From NCBI GenBank assembly GCA_041608535.1, contig JBFISM010000020.1:1-35579 (forward strand): a DNA stretch of 35,579 bases, written 5' to 3'. The position numbers and the translations under genes are program-made. A model generated the notes under the pieces. The model saw only the letters and a list, made by a program, of their open reading frames with translations. It was not told the DNA's origin and did no database searches. Source of the stretch: JBFISM01 sp041608535 (lineage in GTDB: Bacteria > Actinomycetota > Acidimicrobiia > Spongiisociales > UBA5794). Positions 1 through 7,369 of this stretch are shown one piece after another (the stretch's first letter is position 1; each line of letters begins with the position of its first letter).

Positions 1-156
1 CCGCCGCCGCCGCAGGCCGCGAGCGAAAGCGGCGCCCGTTTCCCTTGGACAGGCTTCCTTGGTGCGCTCGCTCGCTGTGCTCGCATCGTTGGGAGCTGGC
101 GTGTGGAGAGCTCCCGATTGCTCGGGGGGCGTCAAGCCTCGTGGATCATCCGGGGC
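1..156. other. Non-coding left edge
   Basis: No convincing gene lies before the end of the hibernation factor gene. The only structure I see is an inverted repeat, GGGAGCT at 91-97 and AGCTCCC at 109-115, with an 11 nt loop. It lies about 40 nt beyond the stop of the leftward gene. No T-run follows it in the direction of transcription, so a terminator role is only a guess. Confidence 0.4.
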
Positions 157-705
157 TCAGGCTGGTTCGATGAGGCCGAGGGCTCCGTCGTCGCGGTGGT
201 AGAGGACATTGTGCTTGCCGGTTTCGGCATCGAGGAAGAAGAAGAAATCGTGACCCAGCATCTCCATCTGCAAGATGGCCTCGTCCACCGACATCGGGCG
301 CATGTCGAACCGTTTCGTACGAACCACAGACCGCGCCTCGTCGGCCAGCCTCTCCTCATCGACCTCGACCGGTGGGCTGATCCGCTGATTGCCCGAGCGG
401 TGACGCTGCACGAGACGCTCCTTGAGACGGCGGAGCTGGCGCTCGAACTTGTCGACCGCGATGTCCAGGGCGGCGCGATCGTCGATCGACGACGCTTCGA
501 TCCGGACCGTGTGACCCTTCGCCACCGTCGTGATCTCGACCTTGTAACGCTCCTCGGCGAGTCTCGGGTTGTTGCGTTCCGTGAACTCGACATCGGCTGA
601 CCCGCCATCGTCGAAGATGCGACCGGCGTGCTTCACCTTTTCCTCAGCCAGCGCCCGCACCCCGTTGGCAACCTGCATGTTCTTGCCATGCACCCGAACG
701 TCCAT
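157..705 (-). CDS. hpf: Long-form ribosome hibernation promoting factor (HPF/YfiA)
   Basis: This 182-residue protein is a long-form HPF, which binds the small subunit near the decoding centre and pairs 70S ribosomes into inactive 100S dimers in stationary phase or stress. The N-terminal ~100 residues carry the S30AE-type fold (MDVRVHGKN start, basic helix KFERQLRRLKERL). A linker leads to the C-terminal dimerisation domain, about residues 125-182 (VVRTKRFDMRPMSVDEAILQ, then the GHDFFFFLD core). It is a little shorter than many long HPFs, mainly in the linker. The ATG at 705 is preceded by a strong Shine-Dalgarno, AAGGAGGA at 710-717, one of the few classical ribosome sites in this window. It lies 41 nt downstream of comF on the same strand, as I recall for the M. 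tuberculosis pair Rv3241c/Rv3242c. Confidence 0.95.
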   Translation of the reverse strand: MDVRVHGKNMQVANGVRALAEEKVKHAGRIFDDGGSADVEFTERNNPRLAEERYKVEITTVAKGHTVRIEASSIDDRAALDIAVDKFERQLRRLKERLVQRHRSGNQRISPPVEVDEERLADEARSVVRTKRFDMRPMSVDEAILQMEMLGHDFFFFLDAETGKHNVLYHRDDGALGLIEPA

Positions 706-709
706 CTGT

Positions 710-717
710 TCCTCCTT
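710..717 (-). promoter_or_regulatory. Shine-Dalgarno of hpf
   Basis: AAGGAGGA on the minus strand lies 4 nt before the hpf ATG at 705. It is a near-perfect anti-16S match and fixes that start. It contrasts with the many genes here that lack any ribosome site. Confidence 0.85.
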
Positions 718-746
718 GCCACGTCACAGAATGGTCTCGGTGGTAG

Positions 747-1334
747 TCAGAGCCTACTCAAGCGAGTGCGCACCGCTGTCGCGACGACAGCTCGGCGCAC
801 GTGGCCGCCCAATGCCCGCCGGGCGGCGTCGAGCGTGGCGCCGCTGGTCGCCACGTCGTCGACCAGCACCCAGCGCGCATCGAGGGCCTGCGTGCGGACC
901 GTGAAACGAGGCGAGCTGAGCTGCGGCCACTGGCCTCGGCTGTGAGAGGCCCACCACCATGCGGGCCCGAGCACCGGTACGACCGGGATTCCGCTGGCGT
1001 CGGCGAGCAGCTCGGCGAACAATCGGGCAGGATCGACTCCGTATCGGATCGCACGGACCCGTGCTCGCGGCACGGGCACCCAGCCCGTGGCATCTGGCGG
1101 CGCCACCGAACGCATCGCCTGGGCGAGCCAGGCGGCAGCACCCCGGTCGGCGTCGTATTTGACGCGATGCACGACACTGCGCACCGGCCCACGATGCTCG
1201 AAGGCTGCGGCGATCGACAGCCCCGATGGCGCCACGACTTCGCCGCCGCGGACGAGCTCGGCGGTACACGAGGCGCACACGACTTCCCGCGTCCGGGATC
1301 CACAGAGACGGCACCACATCGCCATGTGAGCCAT
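747..1334 (-). CDS. comF: ComF family phosphoribosyltransferase-like protein
   Basis: The product is a ComF-type protein of about 195 residues, a family linked to DNA uptake in competent bacteria and widespread in non-competent ones with unclear function. Near the N-terminus is a Cys4 zinc motif (CRLCG, then CASC). The C-terminal half is a phosphoribosyltransferase fold with the PRPP loop WVLVDDVATSGATLDAA. The start is uncertain. In-frame candidates are a GTG at 1355 and ATGs at 1334 and 1325. I chose 1334 because ComF proteins begin shortly before the zinc motif; no good Shine-Dalgarno separates the options. It is divergent from the aldolase-like gene and upstream of hpf on the same strand. 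Confidence 0.85.
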   Translation of the reverse strand: MAHMAMWCRLCGSRTREVVCASCTAELVRGGEVVAPSGLSIAAAFEHRGPVRSVVHRVKYDADRGAAAWLAQAMRSVAPPDATGWVPVPRARVRAIRYGVDPARLFAELLADASGIPVVPVLGPAWWWASHSRGQWPQLSSPRFTVRTQALDARWVLVDDVATSGATLDAARRALGGHVRRAVVATAVRTRLSRL

Positions 1335-1377
1335 GCTGCCGCGGCACAGTGACACGTTCGCGGATGCGGTCGATCGG

Positions 1378-1383
1378 TATCCT
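1378..1383 (+). promoter_or_regulatory. -10 element, leaderless start of the aldolase-like gene
   Basis: TATCCT lies 6 nt before the ATG at 1390, so the transcript should begin at or next to the start codon. There is no Shine-Dalgarno. No good -35 hexamer is visible at 17-18 nt. It supports the 1390 start over the longer frame from 1333. Confidence 0.6.
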
Positions 1384-1389
1384 GGCTGG

Positions 1390-2151
1390 ATGGACAGCTA
1401 CCCGATGCTGCTCCGCAGCGACACCGAGCCGGTGTTCGGCAGCGTCGAGGAGACTCGCTTGCACCGGCAACGGCGCTGTGCGCTTGCATACCGCGTGTTT
1501 GGTGCACTCGGCTGGGGGACGCTCGGCGACGGCCATATCTCGGCGCGCGACCCGGAGTTGGTCGACCATTTCTGGTTGCTCAAGTACGGCGTCCCATTTG
1601 GTCGGGCAACTGTGGCCGATATGGTGCTCGTGGGTCCCGGTGGCCGCATCGTTCAGGGAACGGGCGACATCAACATGACGGCGTATCACATCCACGGCCC
1701 GATTCACGATGCCCGGCCCGAAATCGTGAGCGCCGCACACACCCATACCCCGTACGGCACGCCGTGGGCGGCCAACGCCGCCCTCTTCGCACCGATCTGC
1801 CAGGAAGCCACGGCGTTCTTCGAAGATCACAGCGTCTTCGACGACGAAGAGGTGCAGGTGAGGAGCGTCGAGGGCGGCAAGCGCATCGCCGTCGCCCTGG
1901 GTGAGTCGAAAGCCACCATCCTGCGCAACCACGGACTGCTCACGGTCGGTGAGTCGGTTGACGAGGCGGTCGGCTGGTTTCTGCTCATGGAGCGGGTGGC
2001 CGAGGTCCACGTCAAGGCCCCCAATGCAAAACCCATCTCTGCCGAATCGGCTCGCATCGCCAAGGAGGAGATCGGCGACCCCACCTCGGCATGGAGCGCC
2101 TTCCAGTTCGCCCTGCGCAGCAAGGTCCCGGACCCGAACGTCGTCGGCTGA
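1390..2151 (+). CDS. Class II aldolase/adducin-domain protein
   Basis: This 253-residue protein has the class II aldolase/adducin head fold. The three zinc-ligand histidines are visible as HTH in SAAHTHTPYGTPW and as the His of ILRNHGLLTVG. The glycine-rich loop reads GDGHISARDPE, typical of the adducin-like branch, not the GNxS loop of fuculose-phosphate aldolases. Family members cleave or dehydrate sugar phosphates, or have unassigned substrates, so the reaction cannot be named. The start at ATG 1390 is preferred because a -10 element sits just before it; upstream residues look non-coding. It stands alone between comF and the end of the SAH hydrolase gene. It is cytosolic, with no signal or membrane segment. 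Confidence 0.85.
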   Translation: MDSYPMLLRSDTEPVFGSVEETRLHRQRRCALAYRVFGALGWGTLGDGHISARDPELVDHFWLLKYGVPFGRATVADMVLVGPGGRIVQGTGDINMTAYHIHGPIHDARPEIVSAAHTHTPYGTPWAANAALFAPICQEATAFFEDHSVFDDEEVQVRSVEGGKRIAVALGESKATILRNHGLLTVGESVDEAVGWFLLMERVAEVHVKAPNAKPISAESARIAKEEIGDPTSAWSAFQFALRSKVPDPNVVG

Positions 2152-2297
2152 GCATCTACGCAACGAGAGACTCTCCGGAAGCGACTGCTTGCCCCCGGGG
2201 ACGTGTGTGGCTCGCTCGGTGACGTAGAGCTATCGATCAGTTGCGGAGGCAGTGAGCGACAACTCGATCGAGGACGCCTGCCTCGACCGGAATGTCG
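2152..2297. other. Convergent intergenic gap
   Basis: This 146 nt gap lies between two convergent stops. It holds two weak inverted repeats, GAGGCAG/CTGCCTC (2246-2252 and 2278-2284, 25 nt loop) and AGCGACA/TGTCGCT (2255-2261 and 2293-2299). They interleave and cannot both form. No T-tract is present. I see no gene here. Confidence 0.4.
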
Positions 2298-3545
2298 CTA
2301 CGTGCCTTCTTCCCAGCTCTCGAGATACTTCGCCTGCTCGGGGGTGAGTTGCTCGAGCCCGCCGCCCATAGCCTCCAGCTTGAGACGGGCCACCTCGTTG
2401 TCGAGCTCCTGAGGAAGCACGTACACCTGGGGCTCGAGCGAGTCGCCGTTCTGCACGATCCACTCGGCGGCGAGTGCTTGGTCGGCGAAGGACATGTCCA
2501 TGACGTCGGCCGGATGACCTTCGGCGGCACCGAGGTTCACCAATCTGCCCTCTGCCACTACCAGCAGCCGGCGCCCATCGGGCATCGCATACTCCTGGAG
2601 GTTGTTGCGTAGCTCGCGATTGAACACGGCCATCGACTCGAGCGCCTTGAGGTCGAGCTCGACGTCGAAGTGGCCGGCGTTGGCGAGGATCGCGCTGTCC
2701 TTCATCTTCTCGAAGTGCTCACCACGGAAGACGGAGATGTTGCCGGTGGCGGTGATGAAGACATCGCCGATCGGGGCTGCCTCCTCGGTGGTCATCACCC
2801 GGTGCCCGTTCATGGTCGCGGCCACGGCACGCACGGGATCGATCTCGACGACCACCGTATCCGCCCCGAGACCCTTTGCCCGCTCGGCGATACCCCAACC
2901 ACAGTCGCCATATCCAGCGACAACGACCGTGCGACCGGCGAACAAGATGTTGGCGGCGCGCAGGATGCCGTCGAGTGACGACTGCCCGGTGCCGTGCCGG
3001 TTGTCGAAGAGGTGCTTTGTCGCCGAGTCGTTCACGGCCACGACGGGGAAGCGGAGCACGCCGTCGTTCGCCATGGCTCGCAACCGGATCACCCCGGTGG
3101 TGGTCTCCTCGAGACCGCCGAGGATCTTCTGATCGGTGCGCTTCGAGTGCAACACGGTGGTCGTGTCCGCGCCGTCGTCGAACACGATGTCGGGCTCGGT
3201 ATCGAGGATCGCATCGATGTGCCGGTAGAACGTCTCGGAGTCCTCGCCTCGTATCGCAAACACCGGGATACCCGAATCGACCAGAGCCGCCGCAACGTCG
3301 TCTTGTGTGGACAACGGGTTGGAGGCGGACAGCGCCACCGATGCGCCACCGGCTCGCAGTGTGAGCATCAGGTTGGCCGTCTCCGACGTGACGTGCATCG
3401 TCGCCGCCACCTTCACCCCGGCGAGAACCTGATCGCGCTCGAAGCGCTCCCGAATCGCCTCGAGTACGGGCATGCGTCGCGCCGCCCATTCGATGCGGCG
3501 ATGGCCGACGTCGGCGATACCGATGTCCGCGATGTCGTACTTCAT
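2298..3545 (-). CDS. ahcY: S-adenosylhomocysteinase, short archaeal/Thermotoga-type
   Basis: The enzyme hydrolyses S-adenosylhomocysteine to adenosine and homocysteine, relieving product inhibition of methyltransferases. Its 415 residues include MHVTSETANLM (about 50-60), DDGAD (123-127), the EETTTG segment (~146-151), VNDSATKHLFDN with K177 and D181, the NAD loop GYGDCG (211-216), NAGHFDVE and EGHPADVM. It ends in LTPEQAKYLESWEEGT and lacks the canonical C-terminal tail ending in KPxxYRY. This is the compact form found in archaea and Thermotoga, not the ~490-residue form I know from M. tuberculosis SahH. Archaeal relatives can prefer S-inosylhomocysteine. The ATG at 3545 overlaps the upstream stop by 4 nt (ATGA), making it the last gene of the manB operon. 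Confidence 0.95.
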   Translation of the reverse strand: MKYDIADIGIADVGHRRIEWAARRMPVLEAIRERFERDQVLAGVKVAATMHVTSETANLMLTLRAGGASVALSASNPLSTQDDVAAALVDSGIPVFAIRGEDSETFYRHIDAILDTEPDIVFDDGADTTTVLHSKRTDQKILGGLEETTTGVIRLRAMANDGVLRFPVVAVNDSATKHLFDNRHGTGQSSLDGILRAANILFAGRTVVVAGYGDCGWGIAERAKGLGADTVVVEIDPVRAVAATMNGHRVMTTEEAAPIGDVFITATGNISVFRGEHFEKMKDSAILANAGHFDVELDLKALESMAVFNRELRNNLQEYAMPDGRRLLVVAEGRLVNLGAAEGHPADVMDMSFADQALAAEWIVQNGDSLEPQVYVLPQELDNEVARLKLEAMGGGLEQLTPEQAKYLESWEEGT

Positions 3546-4546
3546 GTGTGGTCCTCTCTCGATGCGATGGCTCTCTTGAAATCTTCGAGAACGGCGACGG
3601 GCTCAGCCTCGACCTCGAGGAGATCCGCCAGAGCGACGGATGCGATGTCGCCGACGATGACGAGGCTGAACAACCTGGCCAGCGGATGGCGCCCCTGGGC
3701 TCGTACCTCGCCGCTGGAGTGTACCTTGCCGCCGAGGCGAACCATCGTGTGCTCGACTCTCGTCCTATGTCGCTCGGGTCCGGCGGGATCATGCAGCGCG
3801 ACGACACCCACCCGACCAGGTTCGCTTTCCGAGCCCGCCATCGCCTCGAGAAGATTGTGGTTCAGCTCAGGTACTTCGGCGAAGAACGCCAGCCGCTTGG
3901 CGTTCTCGCTGATCTGTGTGCTCCAGCGGCGTGCGGCCGTGGCCGCGACCCCCCGCCCACCCACGACAAGCGGAATGACGTGCTGCATTGCATCGGCGAT
4001 GTCCTCGCCGAGCGCCACCGCGGCACCCCTCCCGTCTCCCAGCAGCCCCTCCATCACCTCGATGGCCGGTGTCAGCGTCGCGGCAACCTCATCGACGGCC
4101 CCCACCCCGGCCAGTGCGCAGATCACGGCACCCGTCTGATAGCCGAATGCCGCCCGCGGCTGGAGACCCTCCGGTACCGAGATGGTGGGAATGTCGCCGA
4201 CCGAGCCGATCTCGCCACCGCTCGTGACTGCCACCACTGGCAGCCCTGCGTCCCGGGCGGCTTCGACGGAGCTCACCGTCTCCTCGGTATTCCCCGAATA
4301 GGAGCAGGCGACCACTGTTGCTCGCCGATCCACGGCCCACTCCGGGAGCCCGTACCCACGGTGAACATGAGCCAGGATCCCGCCATCGCCGACAGCGAGC
4401 GCAGCCGCTTCCGCCGCCATCGCAGAACCACCCATGCCCACCAGCACCACATCGTGTGCAGCCGCCAGCCGGGGCGGTTCCAAGTCCAGCGCCCAAGCGA
4501 GTTGCGCGGGGGTGTCGAACACGAGGCGACGCATGGACTCGTTCAT
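3542..4546 (-). CDS. SIS-domain protein, phosphoglucose/phosphomannose isomerase family
   Basis: This 334-residue protein has two sugar isomerase (SIS) halves. Motifs include VLVGMGGSAMAAE (34-46), CSYSGNTEETV (81-91), RAAFGYQTGAV (131-141) and QISENAKRLAFF (211-222). It resembles archaeal bifunctional phosphoglucose/phosphomannose isomerases and the actinobacterial protein next to manB. The conserved NHNE segment, whose Glu I recall as the catalytic base, reads NHNL at 229-232, so isomerase activity is uncertain. I place the start at ATG 4546 because MNESMRRLVFDTP matches the usual N-terminus and follows the upstream stop by 10 nt; a longer in-frame start exists at 4579. It is coupled to ahcY by an ATGA overlap. 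A role with ManB in mannose-phosphate or glycan precursor supply is inferred. Confidence 0.85.
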   Translation of the reverse strand: MNESMRRLVFDTPAQLAWALDLEPPRLAAAHDVVLVGMGGSAMAAEAAALAVGDGGILAHVHRGYGLPEWAVDRRATVVACSYSGNTEETVSSVEAARDAGLPVVAVTSGGEIGSVGDIPTISVPEGLQPRAAFGYQTGAVICALAGVGAVDEVAATLTPAIEVMEGLLGDGRGAAVALGEDIADAMQHVIPLVVGGRGVAATAARRWSTQISENAKRLAFFAEVPELNHNLLEAMAGSESEPGRVGVVALHDPAGPERHRTRVEHTMVRLGGKVHSSGEVRAQGRHPLARLFSLVIVGDIASVALADLLEVEAEPVAVLEDFKRAIASREDHT

Positions 4547-4556
4547 GGCGGCAGGC

Positions 4557-4754
4557 TCACCGGTCACTCGGGTCGGCATCCGGATGAGGTCGCATCGCCT
4601 CCTCGATGAGCATCACCGGAATGCCGTCACGGACGGGATAGCGCAATCCGCACGATTGGCACGTCAGCGACGGTGGTTGCAGAGTCTCGGCCAGTTCGCC
4701 TTCGCAGTTGGGACATTGCATGATGGCCAGGAGATCCGGATCGATGAGCGTCAT
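4557..4754 (-). CDS. Trm112/YcaR-like small zinc protein
   Basis: The product is a 65-residue Trm112-family protein. Four cysteines form a zinc ribbon, C14-P-N-C17 and C32-Q-S-C35, followed by the signature GLRYPVRDGIPVML (36-49). Eukaryotic and archaeal Trm112 activates methyltransferases; the bacterial role is poorly known. The ATG at 4754 overlaps the manB stop by 4 nt (ATGA). A longer frame upstream is only the antisense-frame shadow inside manB. Its position between manB and the SIS gene implies co-expression. SAH hydrolase in the same operon would fit a methyltransferase partner, but that link is inference. Confidence 0.88.
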   Translation of the reverse strand: MTLIDPDLLAIMQCPNCEGELAETLQPPSLTCQSCGLRYPVRDGIPVMLIEEAMRPHPDADPSDR

Positions 4755-6106
4755 ACCAGCTCGTCCACACGAGATCGGACGTCGGCGACGATCGTCGAGA
4801 CAGTCGCTTCGTCGGGTCCCTCGACGTTGAGCCGCAGCAATGGCTCGGTGTTGGACGGCCGCAGGTTGTACCACTTTCCGCGACCCAGGTCGACGGTGAG
4901 GCCGTCGAGCCGGTCCACAGTGACATCGTCTCCCTCATCACCAGCCAGAGCCTCACCGTACCGCTCGATGGTGGTGGCGGGATCATCCACCTCCAGGTTG
5001 ATCTCACCCGACTGGGCGTATGGCTCGTACTTCTGTCGCAGCTCGGACAGGGGACGTCCCGACTCGGACAACACGCGCAACAACACCAGCATGGCCATGA
5101 TCCCCGAATCGGCGCGGTAATGGTCTCTGAAGTAGTAGTGACCCGAGTGCTCGCCACCGAACACGGCACCGGTTTCGAGCATCACCTGTTTGATGTAGGA
5201 GTGCCCGACCTTGGTCCGCACCGGCACCCCGCCGGCGGCCCGCACGGTCTCCGGGACTGCTCGCGAGCAGATGAGATTGTGCACGATCGTTGCGCCGGGA
5301 TGGCGTGCCAGGAACCATTCGGCGACGATGGCGGTGGTGGTGGATCCGGGCAGCGGCAACCCTTTTTCGTCGACAAAGAACGCTCGATCGGCGTCCCCGT
5401 CGAACGCCACCCCGAGATCCGGCTGCACCCGATCGACCAACTCCAGCAGGTCCGCGATGTTCTCTGGCCGTAGTGGATCTGCCGGGTGATTGGGAAACGT
5501 GCCGTCCGGCTCCAAGTACAGCGGTTCGAGCCGGGCGTCGATCCGGTCGAAGACGCCGGGCAGCACGACTCCGGCCATTCCGTTGCCGCCGTCGACGGCG
5601 ACATGCAGCTCGCCGATGGTCGATCCGTCCACGACGTCGAGCACATGATCGATGTAGCCCTGTGTCACTGCGACATCACGGACCGAGCCGGTGGTCTCGG
5701 CGGCAGCGAGCCCCTGCTCGGCGAAACGCCGGATCTCCGCCAGACCGGTATCGGCGCCGACGGGCGCAGCGCCCGCGAGACAGAACTTGAGTCCGTTGTA
5801 CTCCGGTGGATTGTGTGACGCCGTCACCACGACTCCCGGTACGTCGCGATCTCCGGCTGCGTAATAGAGCATGTCGGTCGTGATCGGCCCCAGCATCTCG
5901 ACATCGACGCCTTGGCGGGTGATGCCGGACACGAGGCCGGCCACGATGGCCGGAGATGACGAGCGGCAGTCGTGGCCGACTGCGATCACCGGCGCGCCGG
6001 CGAACGAGGCGAAACCGGCACCGATGCGGGTCGCGACTTCCTCGTCGAGCTGCTCGGGTGCAAGCCCGCGCACGTCGTAAGCCTTGAAGATGGGGGACAG
6101 ATCCAT
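4751..6106 (-). CDS. manB: Phosphomannomutase/phosphoglucomutase
   Basis: This 451-residue alpha-D-phosphohexomutase interconverts hexose 6- and 1-phosphates, most likely mannose for GDP-mannose and mannosylated envelope glycans. All four active-site loops are present: the phosphoserine loop TASHNPPEYNG, the magnesium loop FDGDADR, the sugar-binding loop GGEHSGHYY and the phosphate-binding loop RPSNTEPLLRL. The N-terminus MDLSPIFKAYDVRG is typical and fixes the ATG at 6106; the long upstream frame is not coding. A TACACT -10 element ends 8 nt before this ATG, so the operon mRNA (manB, Trm112-like, SIS, ahcY) probably starts leaderless. It is divergent from the GT2 gene, 67 nt apart. Confidence 0.95.
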   Translation of the reverse strand: MDLSPIFKAYDVRGLAPEQLDEEVATRIGAGFASFAGAPVIAVGHDCRSSSPAIVAGLVSGITRQGVDVEMLGPITTDMLYYAAGDRDVPGVVVTASHNPPEYNGLKFCLAGAAPVGADTGLAEIRRFAEQGLAAAETTGSVRDVAVTQGYIDHVLDVVDGSTIGELHVAVDGGNGMAGVVLPGVFDRIDARLEPLYLEPDGTFPNHPADPLRPENIADLLELVDRVQPDLGVAFDGDADRAFFVDEKGLPLPGSTTTAIVAEWFLARHPGATIVHNLICSRAVPETVRAAGGVPVRTKVGHSYIKQVMLETGAVFGGEHSGHYYFRDHYRADSGIMAMLVLLRVLSESGRPLSELRQKYEPYAQSGEINLEVDDPATTIERYGEALAGDEGDDVTVDRLDGLTVDLGRGKWYNLRPSNTEPLLRLNVEGPDEATVSTIVADVRSRVDELV

Positions 6107-6114
6107 GCGCCGGG

Positions 6115-6120
6115 AGTGTA
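6115..6120 (-). promoter_or_regulatory. -10 element of the manB operon (leaderless)
   Basis: TACACT on the minus strand lies 8 nt before the manB ATG at 6106. No Shine-Dalgarno precedes the start. No good -35 box is visible. It faces the GT2 promoter across a 67 nt divergent region. Confidence 0.55.
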
Positions 6121-6158
6121 GGACCGGGTGATCGGTGTGCAGCCTGCGCCCCCTTTTG

Positions 6159-6164
6159 TATGCT
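6159..6164 (+). promoter_or_regulatory. -10 element of the GT2 gene (leaderless)
   Basis: TATGCT lies 9 nt before the GTG at 6174. A weak -35, TGTGCA, sits at 6136-6141 with a 17 nt spacer. It supports the GTG start over an upstream in-frame ATG at 6135, which would lie upstream of this element. Confidence 0.5.
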
Positions 6165-6173
6165 CCTGCCGCC

Positions 6174-6911
6174 GTGAGCCAGCCCACCCCACCGACGGTC
6201 ACCGTCGTCATTCCGATGCACAACGAGGCGGAGTATGCGCCGGTGGCGCTTCCCAAGTTGTTTGCGCAGCTCGAGGCGGTCGACGCCGACGTGGCGGTGC
6301 TCGCCGTGGAGAACGGCTCCACGGATGGCACCGCCGACACCATCCGGGCGCTGGCCGACCGCTTTCCTGCCCTCGATGTCATGGAGCTTCCCGAGCCGGA
6401 TTACGGCGCGGCCATGCGCACCGGATTTCTCGCCGCGGGATCGGACTGGGTTGTCAATTTCGACATCGATTACTTCTCCGGCGACTTCCTCACCACTGCG
6501 CTGGGCCATGCCGGAACGGCAGATCTCATCCTCGGCAGCAAGCGGGCTCCCGGTTCCTCGGACGAGCGCAGCATGTTTCGCCGCTTCGCCACCTGGGGCT
6601 TCAATCTGCTCTTGCGCTTCGTTCTCGGTTCGAAGGTGTCGGATACGCATGGGATGAAGGCCATCCACAAGAGAGTGATCGAGGCCGTCGGCCGCGACGT
6701 CGTGTCCACCACCGACCTGTTCGACACGGAGCTGGTCATCCGCGCCGAGCGTGCCGGCTTTGTCATCGTCGAGGTTCCGGTGGTCGTCCGCGAGGAGCGA
6801 GAGAGCAAGTCGCGACTGTGGAAGCGCATCCCACGCACCCTGCGCGGCATCTGGCGGATCCGGCGGATGCTCGCTGCGGGAGAGACAGCAGGGCGCTCCA
6901 GACCGGTCTAA
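6174..6911 (+). CDS. GT2 family glycosyltransferase
   Basis: This is a 245-residue soluble GT-A glycosyltransferase of family 2. It starts TVTVVIPMHNEAEY, continues with the nucleotide-binding VENGSTDGT, and has a metal-binding FDIDYF in place of the usual DAD/DxD segment. The DTHGMKAIHK motif is typical of dolichyl/polyprenyl-phosphate sugar synthases. It has no C-terminal membrane segments, so it probably works at the cytosolic membrane face on a lipid acceptor. The donor sugar is unknown; nearby ManB makes mannose plausible. The GTG start follows a leaderless -10. Its stop overlaps that of the convergent GtrA gene. GtrA and GT2 proteins often form one pathway, so the convergent layout may still reflect shared function. 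Confidence 0.85.
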   Translation: MSQPTPPTVTVVIPMHNEAEYAPVALPKLFAQLEAVDADVAVLAVENGSTDGTADTIRALADRFPALDVMELPEPDYGAAMRTGFLAAGSDWVVNFDIDYFSGDFLTTALGHAGTADLILGSKRAPGSSDERSMFRRFATWGFNLLLRFVLGSKVSDTHGMKAIHKRVIEAVGRDVVSTTDLFDTELVIRAERAGFVIVEVPVVVREERESKSRLWKRIPRTLRGIWRIRRMLAAGETAGRSRPV

Positions 6912-7369
6912 GAGACGCGGTCGCCGTGCCGGCGCAGCGCCTTCTTGAACACTATGTCGCGATATGAAGCGAGCTTCGGTACCAGCACGATCACCCCGGC
7001 CGCCAGCGAAGCAACATTCTCACCGAGCCGGGAGAGCGGACCGAACCAGAGATCCGCCAGATTGATCACCACCACGGTCACCGCCCAAGCCACGAGGTTG
7101 ACGACATAGAACTGTGCGGTCTCGACGGCGCCTCCTGCGTTGTCGGGTAGCCCGAAGGTCCAGCGGCGGTTGAGCACGTACGAGATGAACGTGGCTGCGG
7201 CGAACGCAACCGTGACGGCGAGGTCTCGCACCATCCCGACGTTGCGGAGCAGGTTGAAGAACAAGAGGAAGTCGACCGTGTTGATGACCCCGATGACCGC
7301 CAGCCGCAGCAGCTGCCCGCCGGCCGTCCTCGTGGCCAAGCTCTTGGCGTAGTCGCCCACCGAGCTCAT
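6908..7369 (-). CDS. GtrA family membrane protein
   Basis: The 153-residue product has about four transmembrane helices and the GtrA signature: an N-terminal helix with RLAVIGVINTVDFLLFF, then FISYVLNRRWTF, then a loop and two further helices. GtrA-like proteins are thought to move or help use polyprenyl-phosphate-linked sugars in lipopolysaccharide or arabinogalactan-type glycan decoration. The ATG at 7369 overlaps the stop of the upstream membrane protein by 4 nt (ATGA), so the two are translationally coupled. A longer start at 7444 exists but reads inside the upstream gene. Its stop codon overlaps the convergent GT2 stop within the tetranucleotide CTAA at 6908-6911. Confidence 0.88.
   Translation of the reverse strand: MSSVGDYAKSLATRTAGGQLLRLAVIGVINTVDFLLFFNLLRNVGMVRDLAVTVAFAAATFISYVLNRRWTFGLPDNAGGAVETAQFYVVNLVAWAVTVVVINLADLWFGPLSRLGENVASLAAGVIVLVPKLASYRDIVFKKALRRHGDRVS

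Noticed and set aside
91..115. Inverted repeat after hpf as a rho-independent terminator
   Set aside because: The stem is 7 bp with an 11 nt loop and no T-run follows on the minus strand, so it is noted only as a weak structure.
754..2163. Minus-strand frame of 469 codons covering the aldolase-like gene
   Set aside because: It overlaps both comF and the aldolase-like gene in other frames. Those two have clear family motifs, while this frame has none.
6107..6382. N-terminal extension of phosphomannomutase to 6382
   Set aside because: The extension would cover the divergent GT2 gene, and the family N-terminus (FKAYDVRG) begins at 6106 behind its own -10 element.
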